64,000 nt of DNA from Tistrella bauzanensis (GTDB lineage: Bacteria; Pseudomonadota; Alphaproteobacteria; Tistrellales; Tistrellaceae), in the NCBI RefSeq assembly GCF_014636235.1, contig NZ_BMDZ01000004.1:1-64000 (forward strand), given 5' to 3'. Under the pieces are notes generated by a model that saw nothing but the letters and a program-made list of their open reading frames with translations, made no database searches and was not told the DNA's origin. Numbering within the stretch: position 1 is the first letter of the stretch; the number at the start of each line of letters is the position of its first letter. This document shows, piece by piece, positions 50,958 through 58,828 of this stretch. The position numbers and the translations under genes are program-made.

Positions 50958-52267
50958 ATGCGACCCTTCATCATCGCCAACCTGCGCTGGATCGCCGCCG
51001 GCTTTCTGCTGTTGTTCGCGTCATCCTTCGGCCAGACCTTCTTCATCGCCCTGTCGGGTGGCGCGATGCGCGGATTTCGGCCTGACCGATGGCGGCTTTG
51101 GCGCGCTGTACATGGCGGCCACCCTGACCGGCGCGCTGGGGCTGGTCTGGCTGGGGCCGATCGTCGACCGCCTGGCGCCCCTGGCGGGTGATGCTGATCG
51201 CGATGCCGGCGCTGGCGGCGGGCATGGTGACGATCGCGCTCGCGCCTGCCCTGCCGGTGCTGCCTGCCCTGCCCGTGCTGTTTCTGGCCCTGTGCCTGCT
51301 GCGGCTGTTCGGGCAGGGCATGATGGTGCATATCGCCTATACCGCCATCGGCCGCTGGTTCGCCGCCGGACGCGGCAACACGGCAGGACGCGGACGGGCG
51401 GTGTCGCTGTCGGCATTAGGGCTCAATCTGGGGCAGGCGGTGCTGCCGCTGGCCTTCGTGGCCGGGATGGCGGCCGGAAGCTGGCGGCTCAACTGGCTGG
51501 TCGCCGCCGGTGTGCTGCTGCTGGTGGTTATGCCGCTGGCGGTGTGGCTGGCGCGGGTTGAGCGGGTGCCGGGGAAGCCTGTGCAGGCTGGCCCGGCCGG
51601 CGGCCTTCCAGAGCCGGCCCCCGCCCCGGCCCCCGCCCCGGCCCCGGCCCCGGCCCCGGACTGGGGCTGGACCCGGGCACAGGTGCTGCGCGACCCGTTC
51701 TTCTATGGCCTGCTGCTGGGCATGCTGCCGCCGGCCTTCATCAGCAACACCATCTTCTTTCATCAGGTGCATCTGAGCCAGTTGCGCGGCTGGCCGGCGG
51801 ATGTCTTCGCCTCGGCCTTCACCGGCTATGCGCTGGTGACGGTGGCCGCCGTGCTGCTGGCGGGCCAGTTGATCGACCGGTTCTCGGCCCGCGCCCTGCT
51901 GCCGGCCTATCTGCTGCCGATGGGGGCCGGTTGCCTGCTGCTGGGGCTGGTCGATGCCCCCTGGGCCGCCTTTGGCTTCATGATGCTCTATGGCATCTCG
52001 GACGGCGCGTCGCTCGCCCTGTTCGGCAGCCTGTGGCCGGAAATCTATGGCACCCGCTTTCTGGGCGCGATCCGCGCCGCGGTGGTGGCGCTGATGGTGT
52101 TCGCATCGGCCCTGGGGCCGGGGATCGGCGGCGCGCTGATCGATCTGGGGGTGGCCTTCCCCGCCCAGATCGCCGCCTTGGGCCTGTACTGCCTGCTGGT
52201 GCCTGGCGTCTTGCTGGTGCTGGTGGGCCGGCTGGAGCGGCGCGGACCCGCGCCATTGACAGGCTGA
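50958..52267 (+). pseudogene. MFS transporter gene with two frameshifts
   Basis: The major-facilitator product can only be read by changing frame twice. It starts MRPFIIANLRWIAAGFLLLF (ATG 50958), moves to the next frame at about 51069-51075 to give ADFGLTDGGFGALYMAATLT, then to the third at about 51178-51184 to give VMLIAMPALAAGMVTIAL and the rest to 52267. The first fits loss of GC from a GCGCGC run, the second a CCC-to-CCCC gain. Downstream reading is clean with about ten helices and a (PA)n-rich loop at 51618-51660. Either a recent pseudogene or sequencing errors. If the shifts are errors it encodes an intact roughly 430-residue transporter. Substrate unknown. Confidence 0.75.
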
Positions 52268-52283
52268 TCCTGATGCGCTCCGC

Positions 52284-53147
52284 TCAGGCCGTCACGCTGA
52301 CCTCGACCGTCATGTCGTCGAAGGCATCGGCGGCGCCGGCATAGCTGCCGGCGACCGGCAGGGTCTGGCGGATGTCGCGGGCGACCGCGACCGGGATCAG
52401 ATTGGCGCCGCCGACGCTGCGATTGGTGGGATCGAAGGTGATCCAGCCCGCCCCCGGCACGAACACCTCGGCCCAGGCATGGGTGGAACCGGCACCGGCC
52501 GATCCCAGCAGGCTGGTATCGGGATCGTAAAGATAGCCCGACACGATCCGGGCGCCGAAGCCCAGGCTGCGCACCGCTTCGACGAACAGCACCGCATAAT
52601 CGCGGCATGACCCGCGGCCACGCTCCAGCGTCTCGTTGGGCGACTGGGTGCCCTCGTCATCGCGGATCTCATACGACACCCAACCGCCCAGACCGGCGCT
52701 GATATCCTTCAGCAGCGCCAGCGTGTCGGTGGTTTCGCCGGCAACGAAAGCCCGCGCCCAGCGCGCCAGGCTGCCGGCGCGGTCTTCATACTGCCGCACC
52801 GCCAGCGGCCCCAGATCGGTCCAGTCGTCGTCGCTGTAACGGAACGGATAGCGCATCGCCGCCACGTCGATGGCAAAGACCGGCCAGGCCGGCGCGGTCA
52901 GTTCCACCACCGCGCGGCTGTGGAACGCGATCCGGTCGGTGGGGCCCGCGAAGCTGGCGGTGGCCACGGCGTTGCCCGCGACATCATGCGCCCAGGTGAC
53001 GGTCGCCTGCGGCGAAACCGCCACGTCATGCGCGATCAGCCGCAGGTCGCGGCTTTCGCGCGGGCGCAACATCAGCCGGTGCGGCCAGGGCTCCACCGGC
53101 TGGCGATAGCGATAGCTGGTCGTGTGCTGAATGGTGAGGATGGTCAC
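52284..53147 (-). CDS. Transglutaminase-like cysteine protease family protein
   Basis: 287 residues with an N-terminal bacterial-transglutaminase-N domain (TILTIQHTTSYRYRQPVEPW, LMLRPRESRDLRL) and a transglutaminase-like core with the triad Cys181 in GRGSCRDYAVLFVEAVR, His223 in STHAWAEVFVPG and Asp239 in FDPTNRS. Such proteins are probably peptidases; targets are unknown. I chose GTG 53147 because the domain starts there and GGAG lies upstream; longer in-frame ATG starts (53195 and beyond) add residues that look like noise. The stop is 16 bp from the convergent MFS gene. Confidence 0.87.
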   Translation of the reverse strand: MTILTIQHTTSYRYRQPVEPWPHRLMLRPRESRDLRLIAHDVAVSPQATVTWAHDVAGNAVATASFAGPTDRIAFHSRAVVELTAPAWPVFAIDVAAMRYPFRYSDDDWTDLGPLAVRQYEDRAGSLARWARAFVAGETTDTLALLKDISAGLGGWVSYEIRDDEGTQSPNETLERGRGSCRDYAVLFVEAVRSLGFGARIVSGYLYDPDTSLLGSAGAGSTHAWAEVFVPGAGWITFDPTNRSVGGANLIPVAVARDIRQTLPVAGSYAGAADAFDDMTVEVSVTA

Positions 53148-53494
53148 GGCGCCGGTCTCCGGATGCGATGCGTCTTCTGGGATATGGGCCCCCATGGCGG
53201 ATCTGCCATGACCGGGTCGCGGGTGCAGGGCTGCGGGGGCACGAGGGCGCGACAGACCTGTCGACCCTTTATCATGCTGCAACGCAAAATTATTGCAAGA
53301 TGCACCAGCACCTGAGTCTTCATCCTTGTCTTTCCGGCGCGACCGGGCCACAGTGTCGGAAGTCGATCCATGGCCAGATGACTTGGCCTCTCTCTGAAGA
53401 AAATTCGTCCAAGGCCGAAAATTTTCTGATCCGAGATATGATTTCGACGATCCGTGGCAACGCGGATACATAAATCGATGTGAAAGGGATTCCC
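53148..53494. other. Divergent region and long leader of the cold-shock gene
   Basis: 347 bp between the transglutaminase and csp. The csp-proximal half is AT-richer, with a TATGAT at 53437-53442 that could be a -10 but without a good -35. A long untranslated leader is usual for cspA-type genes. No EcfG motif or gene is seen here. Confidence 0.45.
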
Positions 53495-53707
53495 ATGGCG
53501 ACGGGAACCGTGAAGTGGTTTAACGCCCAGAAGGGCTTTGGTTTCATTGCGCCGGATGGTGGCGGAAATGATGCCTTCGTCCACATCAGCGCTGTCGAGC
53601 GCTCGGGCCTCAGCGACCTCCGCGAAGGCCAGAAGGTCAGCTACGAGCTGGTATCCGACCGCAAGAGCGGCAAGATGTCGGCCGACAGCCTGAAGGTTCT
53701 GGGCTGA
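53495..53707 (+). CDS. Cold-shock domain protein (CspA family)
   Basis: 70-residue single OB-fold nucleic-acid chaperone with RNP1 [11 protein letters not shown] and RNP2 [10 protein letters not shown]; the start [17 protein letters not shown] is typical. It binds single-stranded RNA/DNA and melts structured mRNA. ATG 53495 has AAAGGGA 5 nt upstream; an in-frame start at 53480 is less likely. It is a monocistronic gene ended by a strong terminator at 53783. Confidence 0.96.
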   Translation: MATGTVKWFNAQKGFGFIAPDGGGNDAFVHISAVERSGLSDLREGQKVSYELVSDRKSGKMSADSLKVLG

Positions 53708-53782
53708 CACCCGCATCTCGCGGATGACGCCCTGCCGGAATAAGCCGTCGCACTGATCCGTCATTGAAACGGCCGCCTTCCG

Positions 53783-53818
53783 AGACCCCACACCTGCCCG
53801 TCAGGTGTGGGGTCTTTG
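53783..53818 (+). terminator. Intrinsic terminator of the cold-shock gene
   Basis: Perfect 14-bp stem (53783-53796 with 53802-53815), 5-nt loop CCCGT, followed by TTTG. About 75 nt after the csp stop. The other strand lacks a T-run, so it acts mainly on the plus strand. Confidence 0.85.
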
Positions 53819-53820
53819 CA

Positions 53821-53868
53821 TGTTCAGGGCCGGGTATGTTCAGGGCCGGGCATGTTCAGGCCCGGGCA
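53821..53868 (+). repeat. 16-bp tandem repeat, three copies
   Basis: TGTTCAGGGCCGGG(T/C)A at 53821, 53837 and 53853; the third differs by one base in the middle. It lies between the csp terminator and the stop of the minus-strand MFS gene. No spacers, so not a CRISPR; role unknown. Confidence 0.85.
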
Positions 53869-53875
53869 TATGGCA

Positions 53876-55405
53876 TCATCCGGCTCCGTCGTCGCGATCC
53901 GGCGCCCGACCCTCGCGCAGAACCGCGAAGACGATCGCGGCGCATATAACCGTGATGATGGCCAGACCGTCCAGCAGCCGTGTGACGGCATCGGCATAGC
54001 CGGTGATAAGGGCGTCGTGGCCATCCGGTCCGGCGATCGCCAGAGCCGGGGCCGGGTCGCCGGTGGCCAGACGCCGGGCGGCGGCAAGCTGTGCCTGTGG
54101 CGTGGCGTCGGGGAACAGCGGCGCCAGCCGGGCAGTCAGCAGCCCTGAGAACAGGGCGCTGACGATTGCCAGCGCGACGCCTTCGCCCGCAACCCGTGTG
54201 GTGCTGAAAATACCGATCGCCATGCCGGCCCGTTCGGTGGGAACGACACTGACCGACAGGGCATCCATCAGACCCCAGGGCAGGCCCGATCCGATACCGA
54301 TCACCAGCAGTGGTCCGGCATAGGCCATGGCATCGGCGCCCGGTGCCACGCGGCCCAGCCAGACGAGCCCGCCAGCGGCCATCAGCAGGCCAGCGCCGCA
54401 CACGGTACCGGCCCCGAACCAGCGGGTCAGCATGGCGGCACCCACCGGCACCACCAGCATCGGCGCGGATAGCGCCATCATCATCAGCCCGGCCCTGGTC
54501 TCGCCAAGCCCGTCGATGCCAATGAAGCGCAAGGGCAGCAGCACCAGCAGAACGACATAACAATAGCAGGTCGCGACCGGCAGCACCTGTACCCCCACGA
54601 AGCGTGGATAGCGGAACAGGCTGAGGTCGAGCATCGGCCGCCGCCCTCGCGTCTCGACCACGATGAACACGATCAGCATCAGCACCGTGCCGGCGAACAG
54701 CGCCAGGATCAGCGGGCTTGCCCAGCCGGCCGCCGGCCCCTGGATCACCGCCACGGTGAACAGCGAGAGCATCGCCGTGAAGCTGATCGTTCCGGCCCGG
54801 TCGAGCCCGGCCGCGTCTGGATCGCAGCTCTCCCGCAGATGCCGCGCAGCGGAGGCCATGGCGATCGCGGCCAGTATCGCGCCGGGCAGAAACACCGCCC
54901 GCCAGCCGATGCTGTCGATCAGAACACCCGCGAGACCGGGACCGAAGGCCAGGCCAACACCGAATGTGGTGCCGAGCAGGCTGAAGGCCCGGGTTCTGGC
55001 CGGCCCGGAAAATTCCTGCGCGAGCGCCGCCGAGCCCCCCGCCAGGGCGGCGGCGGCGCCAAGCCCCTGCACCGCGCGCAGCAGATCGAGCACCAGAACC
55101 GTGGGCGACAGGCCAAGGCCCGCCGAGGTGACGGCGAACACGCCCAACCCCCACAGGAACACCCGCTTGCGCCCGAACTGGTCGGCAAGCGCGCCGGCCG
55201 CCATCATGCAGCCGCCGAAGGTGAGCATGAAGGCATTGGTGATCCAGGTGAGTGCCGCCGGATCGCCGCCCAGAGCGCGGGCGATCGCGGGGGTGGAGAC
55301 GGCACCGGCCGAAAAGCTCAAGGGCAGCACAAGTGCCGCCAGACACACCGCGGCAAGGATGCGCGGTTTCGACTGGGCGGGTCGGTGCCCGCGGTATTCC
55401 GTCAT
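53876..55405 (-). CDS. MFS transporter, DHA2-type drug:proton antiporter
   Basis: 509-residue membrane protein with about 14 hydrophobic helices. The MFS loop motif GALADQFGRKRVFLWGL is present after helix 2, and LTWITNAFMLTFGGCMMAAG and GLAFGPGLAGVLIDSIGWRA mark the DHA2/EmrB-like group. It probably exports a drug or small hydrophobic compound. Start ATG 55405 has only a weak ribosome site. It is divergent from an adjacent LysR gene, the common arrangement for a regulator and its target. A GC-rich frame of similar length overlaps it and is a shadow. Confidence 0.88.
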   Translation of the reverse strand: MTEYRGHRPAQSKPRILAAVCLAALVLPLSFSAGAVSTPAIARALGGDPAALTWITNAFMLTFGGCMMAAGALADQFGRKRVFLWGLGVFAVTSAGLGLSPTVLVLDLLRAVQGLGAAAALAGGSAALAQEFSGPARTRAFSLLGTTFGVGLAFGPGLAGVLIDSIGWRAVFLPGAILAAIAMASAARHLRESCDPDAAGLDRAGTISFTAMLSLFTVAVIQGPAAGWASPLILALFAGTVLMLIVFIVVETRGRRPMLDLSLFRYPRFVGVQVLPVATCYCYVVLLVLLPLRFIGIDGLGETRAGLMMMALSAPMLVVPVGAAMLTRWFGAGTVCGAGLLMAAGGLVWLGRVAPGADAMAYAGPLLVIGIGSGLPWGLMDALSVSVVPTERAGMAIGIFSTTRVAGEGVALAIVSALFSGLLTARLAPLFPDATPQAQLAAARRLATGDPAPALAIAGPDGHDALITGYADAVTRLLDGLAIITVICAAIVFAVLREGRAPDRDDGAG

Positions 55406-55522
55406 GGCTGCATCCGATCAACTGGTTCATGGCCGTTGGATGCGAGGCTATAGCGGAGCGCATGCCGGATAAACCGACACTAAGTCGTTTTATTACGGAG
55501 GATTATGCTCTAATATCAGCAG

Positions 55523-56407
55523 ATGGAAAGCTTGTCCGGCATTCTGGCCTTTGTGCAAACCGCGGAGCATCTGAGCTTCGTCGCGGCGGGGCGTCGGCTT
55601 GGCATTTCAGCCTCCGCGGTGGGCAAGAGCGTCGCGAAGCTGGAAAACGACTTGGGCGTCCGGCTGTTTCACCGGACGACGCGGCGGGTATCGCTGACCG
55701 AGGAAGGGGCTGCGTTCCACGAGCGTTGCCGCCGGATTCTCGACGATCTGCGCGACGCCGAAGCCATGCTGTCGGATAGAGCCGGCACGCCGCGCGGCCG
55801 CCTGCGGGTGGGGCTGCCCACCATCGGATACCGGTTCCTCATGCCGGTGATTCCGGCCTTTCAGCGCCGCTATCCGGATATCGAACTCGATCTCGATTTC
55901 AACGACCGGATCGTCGACCCGGTCGAGGCCGGGCTGGATGTTGTGATCCGCAGCGGCCCGCTTGCCGATTCAAGCCTGATGTCGAGGCGGCTGGGGTCGT
56001 TCCGGTTTGTGATCTGTGCCGCCCCCAGCTATCTGGCGGCGTGCGGCACGCCGCTGACGCCCGGGGATCTGGCGGGGCATGATTGTCTGCGCTTCCGCTT
56101 CCCGACATCCGGTAAGCTTCAGACTTGGCAGTTCGCCCGCGAGGTGGAGGCCGATCCCTTCCAGGGCGCCCCCACCCTGACCTGCAACAACATGGAAGCC
56201 CTGCTTGGCGCGGCGTTGGCCGGACTGGGCATCGCCCATATGCCCGACTTCCTGGCCCGCGACGGCCTGAACAATGGCGGCCTTCAAACCATTCTCGACG
56301 GGTTCACGGGCGAGCCCGGCCAGTTCTCGGCGCTCTGGCCGTCGAGCCGGCATCTGACGCCACGGCTGCGGGTGTTCGTGGACCACCTTTGCGAGACGCT
56401 GTTCTGA
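55523..56407 (+). CDS. LysR-family transcriptional regulator
   Basis: 294 residues. The N-terminal winged helix (about 1-60) reads GILAFVQTAEHLSFVAAGRR, LGISASAVGKSVAKLENDLG and RLFHRTTRRVSLTEEG; the remaining 200 residues are the periplasmic-binding-like effector domain. It most likely controls the divergent MFS gene through the 117-bp AT-rich intergenic region. The start at 55523 lacks a close ribosome site: GGAGG is 21 nt upstream and serves a two-codon frame (ATG CTC TAA, 55505-55513) instead. Inducer unknown. Confidence 0.9.
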   Translation: MESLSGILAFVQTAEHLSFVAAGRRLGISASAVGKSVAKLENDLGVRLFHRTTRRVSLTEEGAAFHERCRRILDDLRDAEAMLSDRAGTPRGRLRVGLPTIGYRFLMPVIPAFQRRYPDIELDLDFNDRIVDPVEAGLDVVIRSGPLADSSLMSRRLGSFRFVICAAPSYLAACGTPLTPGDLAGHDCLRFRFPTSGKLQTWQFAREVEADPFQGAPTLTCNNMEALLGAALAGLGIAHMPDFLARDGLNNGGLQTILDGFTGEPGQFSALWPSSRHLTPRLRVFVDHLCETLF

Positions 56408-56419
56408 GGCACGCGGCGG

Positions 56420-56845
56420 TCAGGTTGATCCCGGGGACCCCGCCGGCGCCGGCTCGTGGCCCCGCTCGACCCATGCATCGATGCTGAGCGAACCCGGGCC
56501 GGCGGCGGCGATATACAGGAAGAGGAAGCAATACAGTATGGCCGCTTCGCCATGGTTCAGGACGGGAAAGAACCCCTGCGGGCTGTGAACGATGACATAG
56601 GCGAACGCCATCAGACCCGACAACAGAAACGCGACCGGACGCGCGAACAGGCCGACGAGAAGCAGAAACCCGCCGATCAGTTCCAACGCGCCGGCGACAT
56701 ACAGCATGGTGTTCAGCGGATACTCGAACGGCGCGGGCCATCCCAGCAACTTCATCGTTCCATGCGTGAAAAACGATCCTGCCGATACGATGCGCAGGAT
56801 ACTCAGAAGCTCCGACGCCCATCGTTGACCCCATTTGAACTGCAC
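56420..56845 (-). CDS. DoxX-family membrane protein
   Basis: 141 residues with four hydrophobic helices: LLSILRIVSAGSFFTHGTMK, LYVAGALELIGGFLLLVGLF, PVAFLLSGLMAFAYVIVHSP and GEAAILYCFLFLYIAAAGPG. This is the DoxX/SURF4-like fold, whose members are linked to redox or thiosulfate-quinone functions but mostly lack a defined role. GTG 56845 is preferred because GAGGGG lies 7 nt upstream; a GTG at 56881 would add 12 residues. It is convergent with lysR. Confidence 0.82.
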   Translation of the reverse strand: MQFKWGQRWASELLSILRIVSAGSFFTHGTMKLLGWPAPFEYPLNTMLYVAGALELIGGFLLLVGLFARPVAFLLSGLMAFAYVIVHSPQGFFPVLNHGEAAILYCFLFLYIAAAGPGSLSIDAWVERGHEPAPAGSPGST

Positions 56846-57187
56846 CCGTCTGCCCCTCAGCGTCCACGATGCACGCGGCACGTCGTGGTTGAATGTTGAT
56901 GATGAGCCGGCAGCCTATAAGACGGTCATGGCACGACTGTGCCGACTTTGTAGAATATTGTATCGACCTGTATCGATCGCGGACGGGTCGCGACGATGCG
57001 CGCCGGCCAGGCCGACCATCTGTATCGATCCGGCGACAGATTGACATAACCTCCGGCACTTCAGGCGCTCGGCGGCATATCTCTGCGATACCGTCCACCT
57101 ACCCTCACGACAGACAAACCATGCGCCAGCAGCGTTTCGGGCCTGCCTGAACCGCGCGCGCATGCTGGACAAGGGGGAGAGGTGGTC
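56846..57187. other. Divergent region upstream of doxX and the aldehyde oxidoreductase genes
   Basis: 342 bp with no convincing gene. It contains three TGTATCGA direct repeats (56959, 56969, 57021). Partial -10/-35-like boxes occur (TTGATG 56896, TATAAG 56916; TTGACA 57041) but their spacing is poor. The strong ribosome site before paoA lies at the right end. Confidence 0.45.
56959..57030 (+). repeat. TGTATCGA direct repeats, possible operator
   Basis: Copies at 56959-56966, 56969-56976 and 57021-57028; the first two are exactly 10 bp apart, one turn of DNA. The two outer-flanked copies extend to CTGTATCGATC. They lie 160-230 bp before the paoABC operon and could bind its regulator. Confidence 0.4.
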
Positions 57188-57808
57188 ATGACGGATCATC
57201 ATTGCAGCCATGACGGACTATCCGAGGTCACCCGCCGCACCGTTCTGAAAGTCGGGGCGGGCGCGACGGCCGCCAGCCTGGTTCCTCTCAGGCTCGGCGC
57301 GCAGGCGCAAGGCGCCACCCCACCACCCGAAAGCGGCCCGACCACGCCTGTTTCGTTCGTGGTCAATGGCGAGCGCGTCACGATGGATGTCGATGCGCGC
57401 GCCTCTCTGCTCGATCTTCTGCGCGAGCGGCTGGCGTTGACCGGCACGAAAAAGGGCTGCGATCACGGCCAGTGCGGCGCCTGCACGATCCATCTGGACG
57501 GCCGCCCCGTCGCGTCCTGCCTGACCATGGCCGCCAAGGTCGACGGGCGGCAGGTCACGACGATCGAAGGGCTGGCGCGGGGCGGTGATCTGCACCCGAT
57601 GCAGCAGGCCTTCATCGACCATGATGCGCTTCAATGCGGTTACTGCACCCCCGGACAGATCATGTCGGCCGTGTCCTGCGTGACCGAAGGCCTTGCAACC
57701 GATCCCGGTGCCATCCGCGACTTCATGAGCGGCAACATCTGTCGCTGCGGCGCCTATGTCGGGATTCTGGCCGCGATCGAGCAGGCCGCCGGCGTCATGA
57801 GGGGCTGA
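57188..57808 (+). CDS. paoA: Aldehyde oxidoreductase iron-sulfur subunit (PaoA/YagT-like)
   Basis: 206-residue 2Fe-2S subunit of a xanthine-dehydrogenase-family molybdoenzyme. A twin-arginine signal TRRTVLKVGAGATAASLVP precedes the mature part, so the folded complex is exported. The plant-type cluster is CDHGQCGACTIH with a later Cys, and the second cluster is CGYCTPGQ and NICRCGAY. Electrons pass from the Mo site through these to FAD. ATG 57188 has GAGAGG 5 nt upstream; GTG 57182 is an alternative. First of three overlapping genes. Confidence 0.93.
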   Translation: MTDHHCSHDGLSEVTRRTVLKVGAGATAASLVPLRLGAQAQGATPPPESGPTTPVSFVVNGERVTMDVDARASLLDLLRERLALTGTKKGCDHGQCGACTIHLDGRPVASCLTMAAKVDGRQVTTIEGLARGGDLHPMQQAFIDHDALQCGYCTPGQIMSAVSCVTEGLATDPGAIRDFMSGNICRCGAYVGILAAIEQAAGVMRG

Positions 57809-57811
57809 GAC

Positions 57812-58828
57812 ATGCATGGCTTGAGCTATACCGTCGCCGACACCGCAGAGGCGGCCGTTGCGCGATTTGCCGAGGCCGGCGGCGCCGCCCGATACATCGC
57901 CGGCGGCACGACGCTATACGACCTCATGAAGCTCGGCATCGAGCGCCCGGTTCATCTGATCGATGTCAGCCGCATCGACGGCCTGGACACGATCAGCACC
58001 GATGGCGAGGTCCTGCGCTTCGGCAGCCGCGCCTTGATGGCCGACGTCGCTCGCTCGCCGGTCATTCGCAACGACTATCCCGTTCTCTCGGAAAGCCTGC
58101 TGAAGGCCGCCTCGCAGCAATTGCGCAATATGGCGACCGTCGGCGGCAATCTGCTGCAACGGACCCGCTGCCTGTATTTCCGCAACGGTGCCGGCTCATC
58201 CTCGATGGTGGGGGTCTATCCCTGCAACAAGCGGGATCCCGGCGCCGGTTGTGCGGCGGCAGGCGGGCTGGATCGTACACAGGCCGTTCTCGGCGTCAGC
58301 CAGGCCTGCAATGCGGTGGCGCCCGGCGACTGGCCGGTGGCCCTGACGGCAATGGATGCCAGCATCGAAGTGGTGGGACCGGATGGCGCCCGCAGCCTGC
58401 CGATCGACAGGTTCTACCGGCTGCCCGGCGAGACACCGCACCTGGAATTCAACATCGATCCCGGCGAGCTGGTGACGGCCATCACCGTGCCGAAAACCCC
58501 GGCCGGCCGCAGCTCGACCTATCACAAGATCCGTGACCGGGAGAGCTATGCCTTTGCGCTGGCATCCGCGGCGGTCGCCGTCGAGATGGACGGGTCCACC
58601 GTTCGCGCCGCCCGGATCGCCCTGGGCGGCGTCGCCACCACGCCGTGGCGCGCCCGCGCCGCCGAGGCTGTGATCGCGGGCTCATCCCTGACACCCGACC
58701 GCGCCCTCGACGCCGGCCGGGCCGCGTTCGCCGATGCCCGTCCCGGACGACACAATGGATTCAAGATCGAACTCGGCGCCCGGGTCATCGCGGATGCCCT
58801 GATGATCGCGGCGGAAAGGACAGCGTGA
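57812..58828 (+). CDS. paoB: Aldehyde oxidoreductase FAD subunit (PaoB/YagS-like)
   Basis: 338 residues. The FAD-binding segment RYIAGGTTLYDLMKLGIERP is near the N-terminus, followed by QLRNMATVGGNLLQRTRCLY. Cysteines in RTRCLYFRN, YPCNKRDPGAGCAA and SQACNAV match the extra 4Fe-4S cluster of PaoB, which separates this type from xanthine dehydrogenase medium subunits. It is 3 nt after paoA and its stop overlaps paoC by one base. It passes electrons to an external acceptor, probably a quinone or cytochrome. Confidence 0.93.
   Translation: MHGLSYTVADTAEAAVARFAEAGGAARYIAGGTTLYDLMKLGIERPVHLIDVSRIDGLDTISTDGEVLRFGSRALMADVARSPVIRNDYPVLSESLLKAASQQLRNMATVGGNLLQRTRCLYFRNGAGSSSMVGVYPCNKRDPGAGCAAAGGLDRTQAVLGVSQACNAVAPGDWPVALTAMDASIEVVGPDGARSLPIDRFYRLPGETPHLEFNIDPGELVTAITVPKTPAGRSSTYHKIRDRESYAFALASAAVAVEMDGSTVRAARIALGGVATTPWRARAAEAVIAGSSLTPDRALDAGRAAFADARPGRHNGFKIELGARVIADALMIAAERTA

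Noticed and set aside
53856..55463. A 535-codon frame on the same strand as the DHA2 transporter
   Set aside because: It is Arg/Gly/Ala-rich with no helices, whereas the overlapping frame is a clear 14-helix MFS protein.
56896..56921. Sigma-70 promoter TTGATG ... TATAAG before paoA
   Set aside because: The spacer is 14 nt, too short; the alternative -35 TTGAAT gives 21 nt.
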